Shown one piece after another: positions 36,474 to 44,402 of a stretch of 64,000 nt of DNA. Position numbers and translations under genes: made by a program. The DNA is taken from positions 434,001 to 498,000 of the forward strand of contig NZ_CP094241.1 of the NCBI RefSeq assembly GCF_022749495.1. The letters are read 5' to 3'. The stretch comes from Neisseria macacae ATCC 33926. Lineage in GTDB: Bacteria; Pseudomonadota; Gammaproteobacteria; Burkholderiales; Neisseriaceae. Under the pieces are notes generated by a model. The model was not told the DNA's origin. It searched no databases and was given only the letters and a program-made list of their open reading frames with translations. Each line of letters opens with the position of its first letter. Positions within the stretch are counted from its first letter, which is position 1.

Positions 36474-37283
36474 TTAGCGGTTTTTCAATCCCAAAACGTC
36501 CTGCATATCGTATAAACCTGTTTTGCCGTTGACCCAAACTGCGGCGCGGACGGCTCCGGCGGCGAAGGTCATGCGGCTGCTGGCTTTGTGGGTGATTTCG
36601 ACGCGTTCGCCGTTGGTGGCGAAGAGGGCGGTGTGGTCGCCGACGATGTCGCCTGCGCGGACGGTGGCAAAGCCGATGGTGGACGGATCGCGCGGGCCGG
36701 TGTGGCCTTCGCGGCCGTAAACGGCGCATTGTTTGAGGTCGCGGCCGAGTGCGTCGGCGATGACTTCGCCCATGCGCAGGGCGGTGCCGCTGGGGGCGTC
36801 GACTTTGTGGCGGTGGTGGCCTTCGATGATTTCGATGTCGTAGCCTTCGTTGAGGACGCGGGCGACGGTGTCGAGGATGTGGAAGGTGAGGTTGACGCCG
36901 ACGCTGAAGTTGGCGGCGAAGACGACGCCTGTTTTTTCGCCTGCGGCTCGGATGACGGCTTTGCCTGCGTCGTCGAAACCGGTGGTGCCGATGATGATGT
37001 TGACGCCTTTTTCAACGCATTTTTGCAGGTGTTTGAGGGTCGGCTCGGGGCGGGTGAAGTCGATGAGTACGTCGCTTTGGGCGAGGACGGCGTCAACGTC
37101 GTCTGAAATGGCGATGCCGGTTTTGATGCCGGAGGCGAAACCTGCGTCCAAGCCTAAGACTTCAGAGCCTGAATGTTCGAGTGCGCCAGAGAGGACGGTG
37201 TCGGGATGGTTGTTGACGGCTTCAACCAGTACGCGCCCCATGCGACCGTTGACGCCGGCGATGGCGATTTTCAATGCGCTCAT
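36474..37283 (-). CDS. dapB: 4-hydroxy-tetrahydrodipicolinate reductase
   Basis: This 269-residue cytoplasmic enzyme of the diaminopimelate/lysine pathway supplies meso-DAP for peptidoglycan. The NAD(P)H loop GVNGRMG is at residues 10-16. The catalytic and substrate region EGHHRHKVDAPSGTA (about 155-170) and the GDHTALFA stretch are intact. AAGGAAACC precedes the ATG. bamE lies 16 bp upstream on the same strand, so the two form a bamE-dapB transcription unit. Confidence 0.97.
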   Translation of the reverse strand: MSALKIAIAGVNGRMGRVLVEAVNNHPDTVLSGALEHSGSEVLGLDAGFASGIKTGIAISDDVDAVLAQSDVLIDFTRPEPTLKHLQKCVEKGVNIIIGTTGFDDAGKAVIRAAGEKTGVVFAANFSVGVNLTFHILDTVARVLNEGYDIEIIEGHHRHKVDAPSGTALRMGEVIADALGRDLKQCAVYGREGHTGPRDPSTIGFATVRAGDIVGDHTALFATNGERVEITHKASSRMTFAAGAVRAAVWVNGKTGLYDMQDVLGLKNR

Positions 37284-37299
37284 GCGGTTTCCTTAATGA

Positions 37300-37683
37300 T
37301 TATTGTGCAGTTTGGGCTGCTTTTTGTTCGGCTTGGAGGGTTTCGATGGATTTTTGGATGGCATCGCCTTCTGCGCGGACAAGGACGTCGTTTTCAAAAT
37401 AAACGGTGAGGTTGCTGCGGTCTTTGATGATGCCGTTGCGGCTGGTATTGAAGGTGTAGTCCCAGCGGTCGGCATGGAATGCGTCGCGCAGCAGCGGGGT
37501 GCCGAGCAGGAGTTGGACTTGGTCGCGGCTCATGCCTGCTTGGAGGGAGACGACGGCGCGGGGATCAAGTTCGTTGCCTTGGATGACTTTGAGTTTGTAG
37601 GAGGGGAACAGGGAAACGCGTTCGGCGCTGCATGCGGAAAGTCCGATGAGGGCGACGAGGGCAAGACAGAGGGGTTTGTTCAC
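37300..37683 (-). CDS. bamE: Outer-membrane assembly lipoprotein BamE
   Basis: The protein has 127 residues. The lipoprotein signal ends in the lipobox LSAC with Cys18. The SmpA/OmlA domain follows (about residues 30-105), including QGNELDPRAVVSLQAGMSRDQV and RWDYTFNTSRNG, which are typical of BamE. It is a periplasm-facing outer-membrane lipoprotein of the BAM complex that inserts beta-barrels, a relevant partner for the giant autotransporter anchor in this window. The Gln/Ala-rich C-terminus is variable in the family. It is divergent from fur. Confidence 0.95.
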   Translation of the reverse strand: MNKPLCLALVALIGLSACSAERVSLFPSYKLKVIQGNELDPRAVVSLQAGMSRDQVQLLLGTPLLRDAFHADRWDYTFNTSRNGIIKDRSNLTVYFENDVLVRAEGDAIQKSIETLQAEQKAAQTAQ

Positions 37684-37750
37684 GGATATGCCTTTCTGTT
37701 CGAATTCGGGTGGAAGGGTATCATTGCTTGAATTTTTTGAAAAAGCAAAC

Positions 37751-37774
37751 GATAATCATCTCTTTGATTATAAT
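37751..37774. promoter_or_regulatory. Candidate Fur box upstream of fur
   Basis: GATAATC (37751-37757), eight bases, then GATTATA (37766-37772) form a near-perfect inverted repeat made of GATAAT-type half sites like the Fur consensus. It lies about 150 bp upstream of fur and 70 bp upstream of bamE, suggesting iron-dependent autoregulation. Confidence 0.5.
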
Positions 37775-37904
37775 TTCAGCCGGCTATCGTTTGTATGCAA
37801 ACAAAACTTGTGGTTTTATTGCAAACCGCTATGGCGTAATAGTGGGCAAGCGGGCTGAAATTGCGTATTATAACGTCTATTACTTCACAGGGATATTGAA
37901 TATT

Positions 37905-38339
37905 ATGGAAAAATTCAGCAATATTGCGCAATTGAAAGACAGCGGTTTGAAGGTTACCGGTCCGCGTTTGAAAATCTTGGATTTGTTCGAGTCGCATGCT
38001 GAAGAGCATTTGAGTGCCGAAGATGTGTACCGTATTTTGCTGGAAGAGGGTGTGGAAATCGGCGTAGCGACGATTTACCGCGTGTTGACCCAGTTCGAGC
38101 AGGCAGGCATTTTGCAGCGCCACCATTTTGAAACCGGCAAGGCGGTTTACGAATTGGACAAAGGCGACCACCACGACCATATCGTCTGCGTGAAATGCGG
38201 CGAGGTAACGGAATTTCACAATCCCGAAATCGAAGCCTTGCAAGACAAAATCGCGGAAGAAAACGGCTACCGCATCGTTGACCACGCGCTTTATATGTAC
38301 GGCGTGTGCGGCGAATGCCAAGCGAAGAGCAAACGCTGA
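37905..38339 (+). CDS. fur: Ferric uptake regulator Fur
   Basis: The protein has 144 residues. An N-terminal winged-helix DNA-binding domain (about 1-82, with GVATIYRVLTQFEQAGIL) is followed by a metal-binding dimerisation domain with HHDHIVCVKCGE (His89, His90, His92, Cys95, Cys98) and Cys135/Cys138 for structural zinc. It represses iron-uptake genes when loaded with Fe2+. The ATG at 37905 gives the classic N-terminus MEKFSNIAQLKDSGLKVTGPR in full; the longer upstream frame is not conserved in kind. Confidence 0.97.
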   Translation: MEKFSNIAQLKDSGLKVTGPRLKILDLFESHAEEHLSAEDVYRILLEEGVEIGVATIYRVLTQFEQAGILQRHHFETGKAVYELDKGDHHDHIVCVKCGEVTEFHNPEIEALQDKIAEENGYRIVDHALYMYGVCGECQAKSKR

Positions 38340-38363
38340 TTCCCGTTTTAAAAGATGTTTGAT

Positions 38364-38403
38364 GTTCAGACGACCTCGGATGAGAATTTGGGGTCGTCTG
38401 AAA
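38364..38403 (+). other. Inverted DUS pair after fur
   Basis: TTCAGACGACCTC and GGGGTCGTCTGAA enclose about 12 bases. The arm order is reversed relative to the usual terminators and there is no T-run at the usual distance. Confidence 0.6.
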
Positions 38404-38447
38404 TTTTTTGCGGAACATGAACATCATGCCGCTGTAAATCAGAATAA

Positions 38448-38517
38448 TATAGTGGATTAACTTTAAATCAGGACAAGGCGAGGTAACGTCGTACCGGTTT
38501 AAAGTGAATCCACTATA
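38448..38517. repeat. Internally deleted Correia element (70 bp)
   Basis: Both termini are intact (TATAGTGGATTAACTTTAAA and GAATCCACTATA) but the central part from the GACGAAGCC segment to the GAGCTAAGG segment is missing. It ends 15 bp before the aat start codon, so it forms the immediate leader of aat. Confidence 0.88.
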
Positions 38518-38531
38518 CCTTAGGATTTTTA

Positions 38532-39257
38532 ATGAGTATCCCCTTGCTTTACCCTAATGATTACACTTTCCCCGATCCGTTTTCCGCGCTGGAAGAATGC
38601 GACGGCGTGGTCGGTATCAGCCGCGATTTGGATACGGGACGGCTGCTGTCGGCGTATCGGCAGGGGATTTTCCCGTGGTTCAGCGAAGACGGCTGGTTTT
38701 TTTGGCATACCATAGATCCGCGTGCCGTCATCGTGCCTGAAAATCTGCATATCGGGCGTTCGTTGGCGAAAACCTTGCGCAACAAACCCTATCGGGTAAC
38801 GGTCAACCAATGTTTCGAAGCCGTCATTGCGCATTGCGCCGCCTTTCCGCGCCCCGGTCAGGACGGCACATGGATTGTTCCCGAATTCCAAGCCGCTTAT
38901 ACCGAGCTGCACCGCTTGGGGCACGCGCATTCGTTTGAATGTTTCTATCCCGATGAAACAGGTCGTCTGAAACTGGCGGGCGGCTTTTACGGCGTACAAA
39001 TCGGACGGGTGTTTTACGGAGAATCCATGTTCGCCCTTGAGCCGGATGCCTCCAAAATCGCCTTCGCGCGAGCCGTCCCGTTTCTTGCCGGATTGGGCAT
39101 CGAGTTGATTGACTGTCAGCAAGATACCCTGCATATGCATCGTTTCGGTTCGGAACCGATACCGTTCGCCGAATTTCAGACGACCTTGCAACGCTTGAAC
39201 GCTTTGCCTTTGAAGGAAGCGTTGGGCGCGCGGGTAGTGGGTGGAACGTTGGAATAG
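38532..39257 (+). CDS. aat: Leucyl/phenylalanyl-tRNA--protein transferase
   Basis: The protein has 241 residues. It adds Leu or Phe from aminoacyl-tRNA to N-terminal Arg or Lys of proteins, marking them for ClpAP degradation (N-degron pathway), in the cytoplasm. QGIFPWFSEDG, FFWHTIDPRAV and GESMFALEPDASK are the standard motifs. TAGGA lies upstream of the ATG. DUS sequences sit in the coding strand in both orientations, encoding Gly-Arg-Leu-Lys near 38960 and Phe-Gln-Thr-Thr near 39175. Two Correia elements bracket the gene. Confidence 0.96.
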   Translation: MSIPLLYPNDYTFPDPFSALEECDGVVGISRDLDTGRLLSAYRQGIFPWFSEDGWFFWHTIDPRAVIVPENLHIGRSLAKTLRNKPYRVTVNQCFEAVIAHCAAFPRPGQDGTWIVPEFQAAYTELHRLGHAHSFECFYPDETGRLKLAGGFYGVQIGRVFYGESMFALEPDASKIAFARAVPFLAGLGIELIDCQQDTLHMHRFGSEPIPFAEFQTTLQRLNALPLKEALGARVVGGTLE

Positions 39258-39267
39258 CGGCAAGATA

Positions 39268-39359
39268 TATAGTGGATTAACTTTAAACCAGTACGGCGTT
39301 GCTATCTGTACTGTCTGCGGATTCGTCGCCTTGTCCTGATTTAAAGTTAATCCACTATA
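39268..39359. repeat. Internally deleted Correia element (92 bp)
   Basis: The termini are TATAGTGGATTAACTTTAAA and TTAATCCACTATA. About 64 bp of the centre (the AGCTCAAAGAGAACG to GTTCCGTAC segment) is missing compared with full-length copies. It starts 10 bp behind the aat stop. Confidence 0.88.
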
Positions 39360-39388
39360 GAGTCGGCTTCGAGTCAGAAGCGAATAGC

Positions 39389-39437
39389 AAAAGGTCGTCT
39401 GAAAACCCAAAAATGAAGTTTTCAGACGACCTTTTTT
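39389..39437. terminator. DUS hairpin between convergent aat and xthA
   Basis: AAAAGGTCGTCTGAAAACC and an inverse arm are followed by T6. It lies between genes that converge. Confidence 0.85.
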
Positions 39438-39449
39438 AAAGATTGCGCC

Positions 39450-40220
39450 TTACAAATCAAATTCAGCCACGACCGGCGCATGGTCGCTGGGGCGTTCTTG
39501 CGCGCGCGCGTCCAAATCGACATAAACGTCTTTCAACACGGCAGACAGGGCGGGGCTGATGAGCTGGTGGTCGATGCGCAGTCCGAGTTTGCGTTGGAAC
39601 ATCGCGCCGCGATAGTCAAACCAAGTGTAAAACGCGCCTTCGGGGTGGATTTGGCGCAGGCTGTCGGTCAAGCCCAAATCCAGCAGATTTTTGAACCACT
39701 GTCTCTCGATGGATGAGCAGTGGATTTTTTCATGCCATTTTTCAGGATCGTAGCAGTCGGCATCGGCGGGCGCGATATTGAAGTCGCCGAGCAAGACCAG
39801 TTTTTCGTGGCGGGTCATTTCGTCGCGGACAAATTCGGTCAAAGCGGCAAACCATTGTTCTTTATATTGGAATTTCGGGCTGTCGAGGGCTTCGCCGTTG
39901 ACGCAATAGACATTGATGACGCGCACGCCGTTGACGGTTGCGGCGATGACGCGGCGTTGCGGGTCGTCGGGCAGGGTAGGCAGGCCGACGTGTACGTCTT
40001 GCGGTTCGCTGCGGCTGATGATGGCGACGCCGTTGTAGGTTTTTTGCCCGCTCCAAACGCTGTGCCAGCCCATCATCTGCAGGGCGGCGGCGGGAAATTT
40101 GTCTTGGTCAAGCTTGAGTTCTTGCAAAACAAGGACATCGGGCTGATGGTCGGCAAGCCAGTTTTGCACCTGCGGCAGGCGCACGTTGAGGGAATTGACG
40201 TTCCAAGTGGTGATTTTCAT
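39450..40220 (-). CDS. xthA: Exodeoxyribonuclease III / AP endonuclease
   Basis: The protein has 256 residues and belongs to the exonuclease-endonuclease-phosphatase family. MKITTWNVNSLNVRL, the metal-binding Glu in LQELKL, GDFNIAP near residue 150 and the C-terminal SDHAPV motif are all present. It acts in base-excision repair on abasic sites and 3'-blocked ends. Neisseria usually carries two such enzymes; this one looks like the ExoIII type. The ATG at 40220 is chosen as it starts exactly at the conserved N-terminus. A DUS lies just upstream at about 40236. Confidence 0.93.
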   Translation of the reverse strand: MKITTWNVNSLNVRLPQVQNWLADHQPDVLVLQELKLDQDKFPAAALQMMGWHSVWSGQKTYNGVAIISRSEPQDVHVGLPTLPDDPQRRVIAATVNGVRVINVYCVNGEALDSPKFQYKEQWFAALTEFVRDEMTRHEKLVLLGDFNIAPADADCYDPEKWHEKIHCSSIERQWFKNLLDLGLTDSLRQIHPEGAFYTWFDYRGAMFQRKLGLRIDHQLISPALSAVLKDVYVDLDARAQERPSDHAPVVAEFDL

Positions 40221-40408
40221 GCGGATTCCGTGTGTGAGGGTCGTCTGAAAAGCGTTTCGGGCTTTTCGGGCAAAATAAGGACAAAACAAAAGCGGTTCAT
40301 GAAAACCGCTTTGTTGGGTAAACGGGACGCTATTGTATCATCAAGGGATTGGGGCGGCTGCCGGTTTTGAAACAAAAATCCGTTTGAGAAAACAAGGCTC
40401 AACAGCCT

Positions 40409-40690
40409 TTAGGCGGCTTTACGGTTTTCCAAATTGCGCAACGTATCGAGGATGACGGCAGCTTCTTCGGATACCAGACGGTATTCGATGATGCGGTGGT
40501 AGCGGGTGAAATCGATCAGACCTTCGGAGCGCAGGCGCGCGAGATGGTTGGAAACGGCGGTCGCAGGCTGTCCGAGCGCTTCGGATAATTCGGCGATGCT
40601 GCGTTCGCTGTCCATCAGCATGAACAAAATGGTCATGCGGTCGGGGTTGGCGATGAGTTTGAGAAGGGAAGAGAGACGTTTGGTTTCCAT
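40409..40690 (-). CDS. ArsR-family winged-helix regulator
   Basis: The protein has 93 residues and is almost entirely a winged helix-turn-helix (residues about 10-80). The recognition helix lies in ATAVSNHLARLRSEGLI and the wing in FTRYHRIIEYRL. No cysteine occurs, so it lacks the thiol ligands of classic metal-sensing ArsR proteins and of sulfide-sensing relatives. It may respond to another signal or to protein contacts. The flanking gap of about 800 bp upstream contains no obvious target gene. Confidence 0.88.
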   Translation of the reverse strand: METKRLSSLLKLIANPDRMTILFMLMDSERSIAELSEALGQPATAVSNHLARLRSEGLIDFTRYHRIIEYRLVSEEAAVILDTLRNLENRKAA

Positions 40691-41487
40691 AGTGAGGCTT
40701 TCTTTATCAATAAGATTGGTTTTTAGGGGCTGAAACGGTAGGGCAAAATGAGTTTGATTCTTTTTGCGTTTATCCGTAAATTCAACTGTTTATATCGGGT
40801 AAGTATAAAGCAAGCAGCGTGAAAAAGGAGTATGTCCGTTAAAATTTATCGTAAATAATTGTTGTTTCGCCGGCTTTTGAGACAGTAAACGAATCGGGTA
40901 AATATGTTTTTGGAATGTGGGTAAAGGTTCTCATTTTATTTTTGTGTTTATAAAAACTAAAGAAACTATTTCTATACAAAGCGTTATCAGCGGTGTCGTA
41001 TTTGGGAACTGTGTCGGGAGGTTGGAAATATTATTGGGGTCGTCTGAAAACAGAGGCAGGGAAGGGCTGTCGGGGAGTGTGATATTTTGCCGACACTTAA
41101 AGAGGTGTGGCGGATTGATGTCACAGATTATTTTTGTAGCGGGATTGGGTTTTTGGAGATTTGCGCGTCGGTTTTAGATTAATTTATGATGAATGCTTGA
41201 GATTGAATAATCAGGAGATTTTTGGGATTTGGAAAGTGAAGGGATGGAAACGGTCAGGCAATGTCAGTCTGAAGAATGACTGATTCAAAAAATGATAAGC
41301 GGTGTAAATTTTATACAAATGGTATTTTTTATTGTAAATAATATAAATTGCGTTATAATCATAAAAAATTACATTAGCATTATAAATAAGCTAATACATT
41401 ATAAAAAATAACATTTTTGCCGTCTGTATGGGGTATGGGGAGTGCTGTTCATGCAGGAGCGGCAGTATTTGCGGGAAAATATCATTT
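40691..41487. other. Gene-poor AT-rich region
   Basis: Nearly 800 bp without a supported gene. A lone DUS-like GGGGTCGTCTGAA lies near 41038. The part 41280-41410 is extremely AT-rich with many TAAAAAATTA-type runs and probably contains the promoter of the next gene. A frame of 86 codons at 40917-41177 has no ribosome binding site and no recognisable features. Confidence 0.5.
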
Positions 41488-42108
41488 ATGGATACCGACT
41501 TTCTGTCTTCGGGCGGTCTTGTGCTGACGGGCTGTGCAGCGGCATTTGTGCTGGCAACCTGCCTGTCTAAAAATACGCCTGTCAAACAATTTATCAGCCG
41601 TTTCGCCGTCAATGTCCGTGCGGATTGCAGCTTGGACGAATCTGTCTATCATGAGTTTCGCGGCTTGGATATTTATCGGGACGGGCAGCATGAACAGATT
41701 GATTATGTTTATGTGTCCTGTTTCGGGATTTTCGTGGTTGCCACGCCGAATTATCAGGGCAGGATTTGGGGCGACGACGGCAATGGGATGTGGACGCAGA
41801 AGTTTCACAAAAGCAAGACGCTGTTCCCCAACCCTTTGTTGAAAAACCAGCAATACATTCGGATTTTGTCTGAGAAGCTCCACCTGCCGACGCGGGCGTT
41901 TTCTTCGGTGGTGGTTTTTCCGGGTAATTGCCAATTTCAAACCATGATGCCGGACAATGTTACGGAAGACTCTGATTTTGCCGAATATATTTCACAATAT
42001 ACAGAAGTCGTGCTGATGCCCGAAGAAGTCAAGCAAATCAGGGAAGTGCTGGAAGGCTATGAATTTGATTTGGTTTTCAACCGGCAGAGGTTTGAATCGC
42101 ATGTATGA
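41488..42108 (+). CDS. NERD (nuclease-related) domain-like membrane protein
   Basis: The protein has 206 residues from the ATG at 41488. An N-terminal hydrophobic anchor (about residues 9-26) is followed by a soluble domain resembling NERD: FRGLDIYRDGQHEQIDYVYVS, then GIFVVATPNYQGRIWGD. In NERD proteins the conserved Asp and the later Glu/Lys region belong to a restriction-endonuclease-like fold. Here the second motif reads VVATPNYQG rather than E-x-K, so nuclease activity is doubtful. The earlier ATG at 41428 would add 20 cysteine-rich residues before the anchor and is less likely. Function unknown. Confidence 0.65.
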   Translation: MDTDFLSSGGLVLTGCAAAFVLATCLSKNTPVKQFISRFAVNVRADCSLDESVYHEFRGLDIYRDGQHEQIDYVYVSCFGIFVVATPNYQGRIWGDDGNGMWTQKFHKSKTLFPNPLLKNQQYIRILSEKLHLPTRAFSSVVVFPGNCQFQTMMPDNVTEDSDFAEYISQYTEVVLMPEEVKQIREVLEGYEFDLVFNRQRFESHV

Positions 42109-42188
42109 ACAGGGTGGGGCGGATTGGGCATAATCGGTTTTTATGTATTGCAGATTACCTACTTCATCAACCTTCCCCCTAAAAGAAC

Positions 42189-42224
42189 AAAACGTCGTCT
42201 GAATCGTTTTCAGACGACGTTTTT
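42189..42224. terminator. DUS-like hairpin with both arms altered
   Basis: AAAACGTCGTCTGAA and TTCAGACGACGTTTT pair perfectly, but the outer G of the usual GGTCG is C in both arms. It lies between the NERD-like gene and queA (convergent). Confidence 0.8.
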
Positions 42225-42236
42225 CTTCAGAGATTT

Positions 42237-43268
42237 TTAAGGTTCCGAGCGTCCTAAAACCATTGCGTCTCCATAGCTGAAAAAACAGTATTCATGTTCG
42301 ACCGCATGGCGGTACACCGCGCGGATGTGTTCCATGCCCGAAAACGCGCTGACGAGCATCAGAAGCGTGGATTTGGGCAGGTGGAAATTGGTAATCAGGC
42401 GGTCGATGACGCGGAAGCGGTAGCCTGGCGTGATGAAAATATCGGTGTCGCCCTGTCCCGCTTTCAGACGACCTGTCTCGCGCGCGGCGGATTCGAGGGC
42501 GCGCATGGAAGTGGTGCCGACTGCCCAAACTTTGTTTCCGCGCGCATGGGCGGCTTCGATGGCGGCGACGGTTTCGGGCGGTACGTCAAACCATTCGCTG
42601 TGCATTTTGTGTTCTTCGATTTTGTCCACGCGCACGGGCTGGAACGTTCCCGCGCCGACGTGCAGGGTGACTTCCGCCGTTTCCACGCCTTTGGCTTTCA
42701 GACGACCTAAAAGCTCGTCCGTAAAATGCAAACCTGCCGTCGGCGCCGCGACCGCGCCCTGATGTTTGGCATAGACGGTTTGATAGCGCGTGTCGTCATC
42801 TGCTCCGGCGGCACGTTCGATATACGGCGGCAGCGGCAAATGGCCGTTTTGCTCCAGCAGCTCGTAAACGGTTTGCCCGCCTTCAAAACGCAGGCAGAAC
42901 AGTTCGTCCGCACGCTCAACCATGACGGCACAAATATCGCCTTCAAAAATCAGCTTCGTGCCGGTTTTGGGCGATTTGGACGAGCGGATGTGCGCCAGCG
43001 CGGTATGGTTGTCCAAAACGCGCTCTATCAAGGCTTCGATTTTGCCGCCGCTCTCTTTTTGCCCGAACAGCCGCGCTTTCATGACTTTGGTGTTGTTGAA
43101 CACCAAAACGTCGCCCGCCTCAATATAATCAGGCAAATCGCCGAACACGCGGTCTTGCAGTGATATATCGGGCAGCGCGACCAAAAGACGGCTGCTGCCG
43201 CGCACTTCGGGCGGATGCTGGGCAATTAATCGGTCGGGCAGGGTAAAATCGAAATCGGAAATGTCCAT
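42237..43268 (-). CDS. queA: tRNA preQ1(34) S-adenosylmethionine ribosyltransferase-isomerase
   Basis: This 343-residue cytoplasmic enzyme of queuosine synthesis transfers the ribosyl part of SAM to 7-aminomethyl-7-deazaguanine in tRNA. MDISDFDFTLPDRLIAQHP at the start, TAGLHFTDELL in the middle, HVGAGTFQPVR and the C-terminal LPKSTLLMLVSAF are diagnostic. Two coding-strand DUS encode Gly-Arg-Leu-Lys at about residues 188 and 267. Confidence 0.97.
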   Translation of the reverse strand: MDISDFDFTLPDRLIAQHPPEVRGSSRLLVALPDISLQDRVFGDLPDYIEAGDVLVFNNTKVMKARLFGQKESGGKIEALIERVLDNHTALAHIRSSKSPKTGTKLIFEGDICAVMVERADELFCLRFEGGQTVYELLEQNGHLPLPPYIERAAGADDDTRYQTVYAKHQGAVAAPTAGLHFTDELLGRLKAKGVETAEVTLHVGAGTFQPVRVDKIEEHKMHSEWFDVPPETVAAIEAAHARGNKVWAVGTTSMRALESAARETGRLKAGQGDTDIFITPGYRFRVIDRLITNFHLPKSTLLMLVSAFSGMEHIRAVYRHAVEHEYCFFSYGDAMVLGRSEP

Positions 43269-43643
43269 AATCTTATTTTGATGCTTACAAATTTTGTCAG
43301 GCGGTCATTATACGCACTTTGGCTTTTTTCAGACGACCTTTTCCCTTCATAAACCAACAAATTAGAATAAACACTCGTTGAAAAAATACGCATTCGGACG
43401 AATTCTCCGAATCTGCCCGTTTTGTTCAAAAACCGCCTTTTTTCGAGATTTTGCTAGACATTTGTCGGCAAGTTCGGGAAAATAGTCAAATTCATTTACG
43501 GGGTTTCTGCACATGCGAATGCCCTTTATGCAACCCAATACCGTCCGGCTTGCGCCGTTGCCGCAGGCCGGTTGTTTTCTGAAATATCACGCAACAAACA
43601 CGGCCGCTTCACGACATTTGGGCCGTATCGTAAAGGAACGAAA
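43269..43643. other. Upstream region of accB
   Basis: This 375-bp divergent gap between queA and accB holds a single inverted DUS (TTTTTTCAGACGACCTTTT) near 43327-43343. The part nearer accB has no recognisable promoter hexamers of high quality. AAAGGAACG precedes the accB ATG. No gene seen. Confidence 0.5.
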
Positions 43644-44105
43644 ATGGATTTGCGCAAATTAAAAAAACTGATTGATTTAGTAGAAGAATCAGGTATCGCC
43701 GAAATCGAAGTGACCGAAGGCGAGGAAAAAGTCCGTATTACCCGCGCCACCGCCGCTCCGGCTCCCGTTTATGCCGCGCCCGCCCAAGTAGCGGTGCCTG
43801 CCCCTGCACCCGCCGCCGCGCCTGCCGCCGCAGCAGCTCCCGCTCCCGCAGCCCCAGCCGCCCGCGACCTGTCCAATGCGCAAAAATCGCCTATGGTCGG
43901 TACGTTCTACCGCGCGCCCGGCCCGAATGCCGCCGCCTTCGTCGAAGTCGGTCAGCAAGTCAAAGCCGGCGATACATTGTGTATCATCGAAGCGATGAAG
44001 TTGATGAACGAAATCGAAGCCGAGAAATCCGGCACGGTTAAAGAAATTCTGGTGGAAAACGGTACGCCTGTGGAATTTGGCGAGCCGCTCTTCATCATCG
44101 AATAA
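43644..44105 (+). CDS. accB: Biotin carboxyl carrier protein of acetyl-CoA carboxylase
   Basis: The protein has 153 residues. A short N-terminal domain (about 1-35) is followed by a flexible Ala/Pro-rich linker (about 36-74) and the biotinyl domain (about 80-153), with the biotinylation site Lys119 in EAMKLMNE. It carries carboxybiotin between biotin carboxylase AccC and the carboxyltransferase in fatty-acid synthesis. The start at 43644 is supported by AAAGGAACG. It is followed by a small membrane-protein gene and accC. Confidence 0.97.
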   Translation: MDLRKLKKLIDLVEESGIAEIEVTEGEEKVRITRATAAPAPVYAAPAQVAVPAPAPAAAPAAAAAPAPAAPAARDLSNAQKSPMVGTFYRAPGPNAAAFVEVGQQVKAGDTLCIIEAMKLMNEIEAEKSGTVKEILVENGTPVEFGEPLFIIE

Positions 44106-44110
44106 TTCGT

Positions 44111-44150
44111 TTTCAGACGACCTTCCGGATTGCGGACAGGTCGTCTGAAA
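44111..44150. other. Inverted DUS pair after accB
   Basis: TTTTCAGACGACC and AGGTCGTCTGAAA enclose about 15 bp. The arm order is inverted and there is no T-run, so it probably does not block transcription into yqaE and accC. Confidence 0.6.
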
Positions 44151-44175
44151 TGCTTTCCAACTCAGGATTTCCACC

Positions 44176-44367
44176 ATGCGCCTGCTGTTAGCCATCTTCC
44201 TGCCCTTTGCCGTATTCTTCACTATCGGCCGTCCGATTGCGGGCATCATCTGCCTGATTCTCCAAATCACCTTAATCGGCTGGATTCCTGCCGCCATGTG
44301 GGCGGTGTACGCGTTGAGCCAATACAAGACCGATGAAAAAATCCGCAATGCGTTGGACAAAAGGTAA
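44176..44367 (+). CDS. YqaE/Pmp3-family small membrane protein
   Basis: The protein has 63 residues with two membrane helices (about 3-22 and 25-48) and a charged C-terminus. The pattern of LLAIFLPFAVFF, GIICLILQITLIGWIPAAMWAVYAL matches the Pmp3/YqaE family, linked in other organisms to membrane potential and salt stress. It lies between accB and accC on the same strand and may be cotranscribed with them. Family assignment is good, role here unknown. Confidence 0.85.
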   Translation: MRLLLAIFLPFAVFFTIGRPIAGIICLILQITLIGWIPAAMWAVYALSQYKTDEKIRNALDKR

Positions 44368-44402
44368 CAAGCAGGTCGTCTGAAACCACAGGAAAGGTCA
44401 TC

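Noticed and set aside
40917..41177. 86-codon frame in the gap upstream of the NERD-like gene
   Set aside because: No ribosome binding site, includes a DUS and ends in low-complexity sequence.
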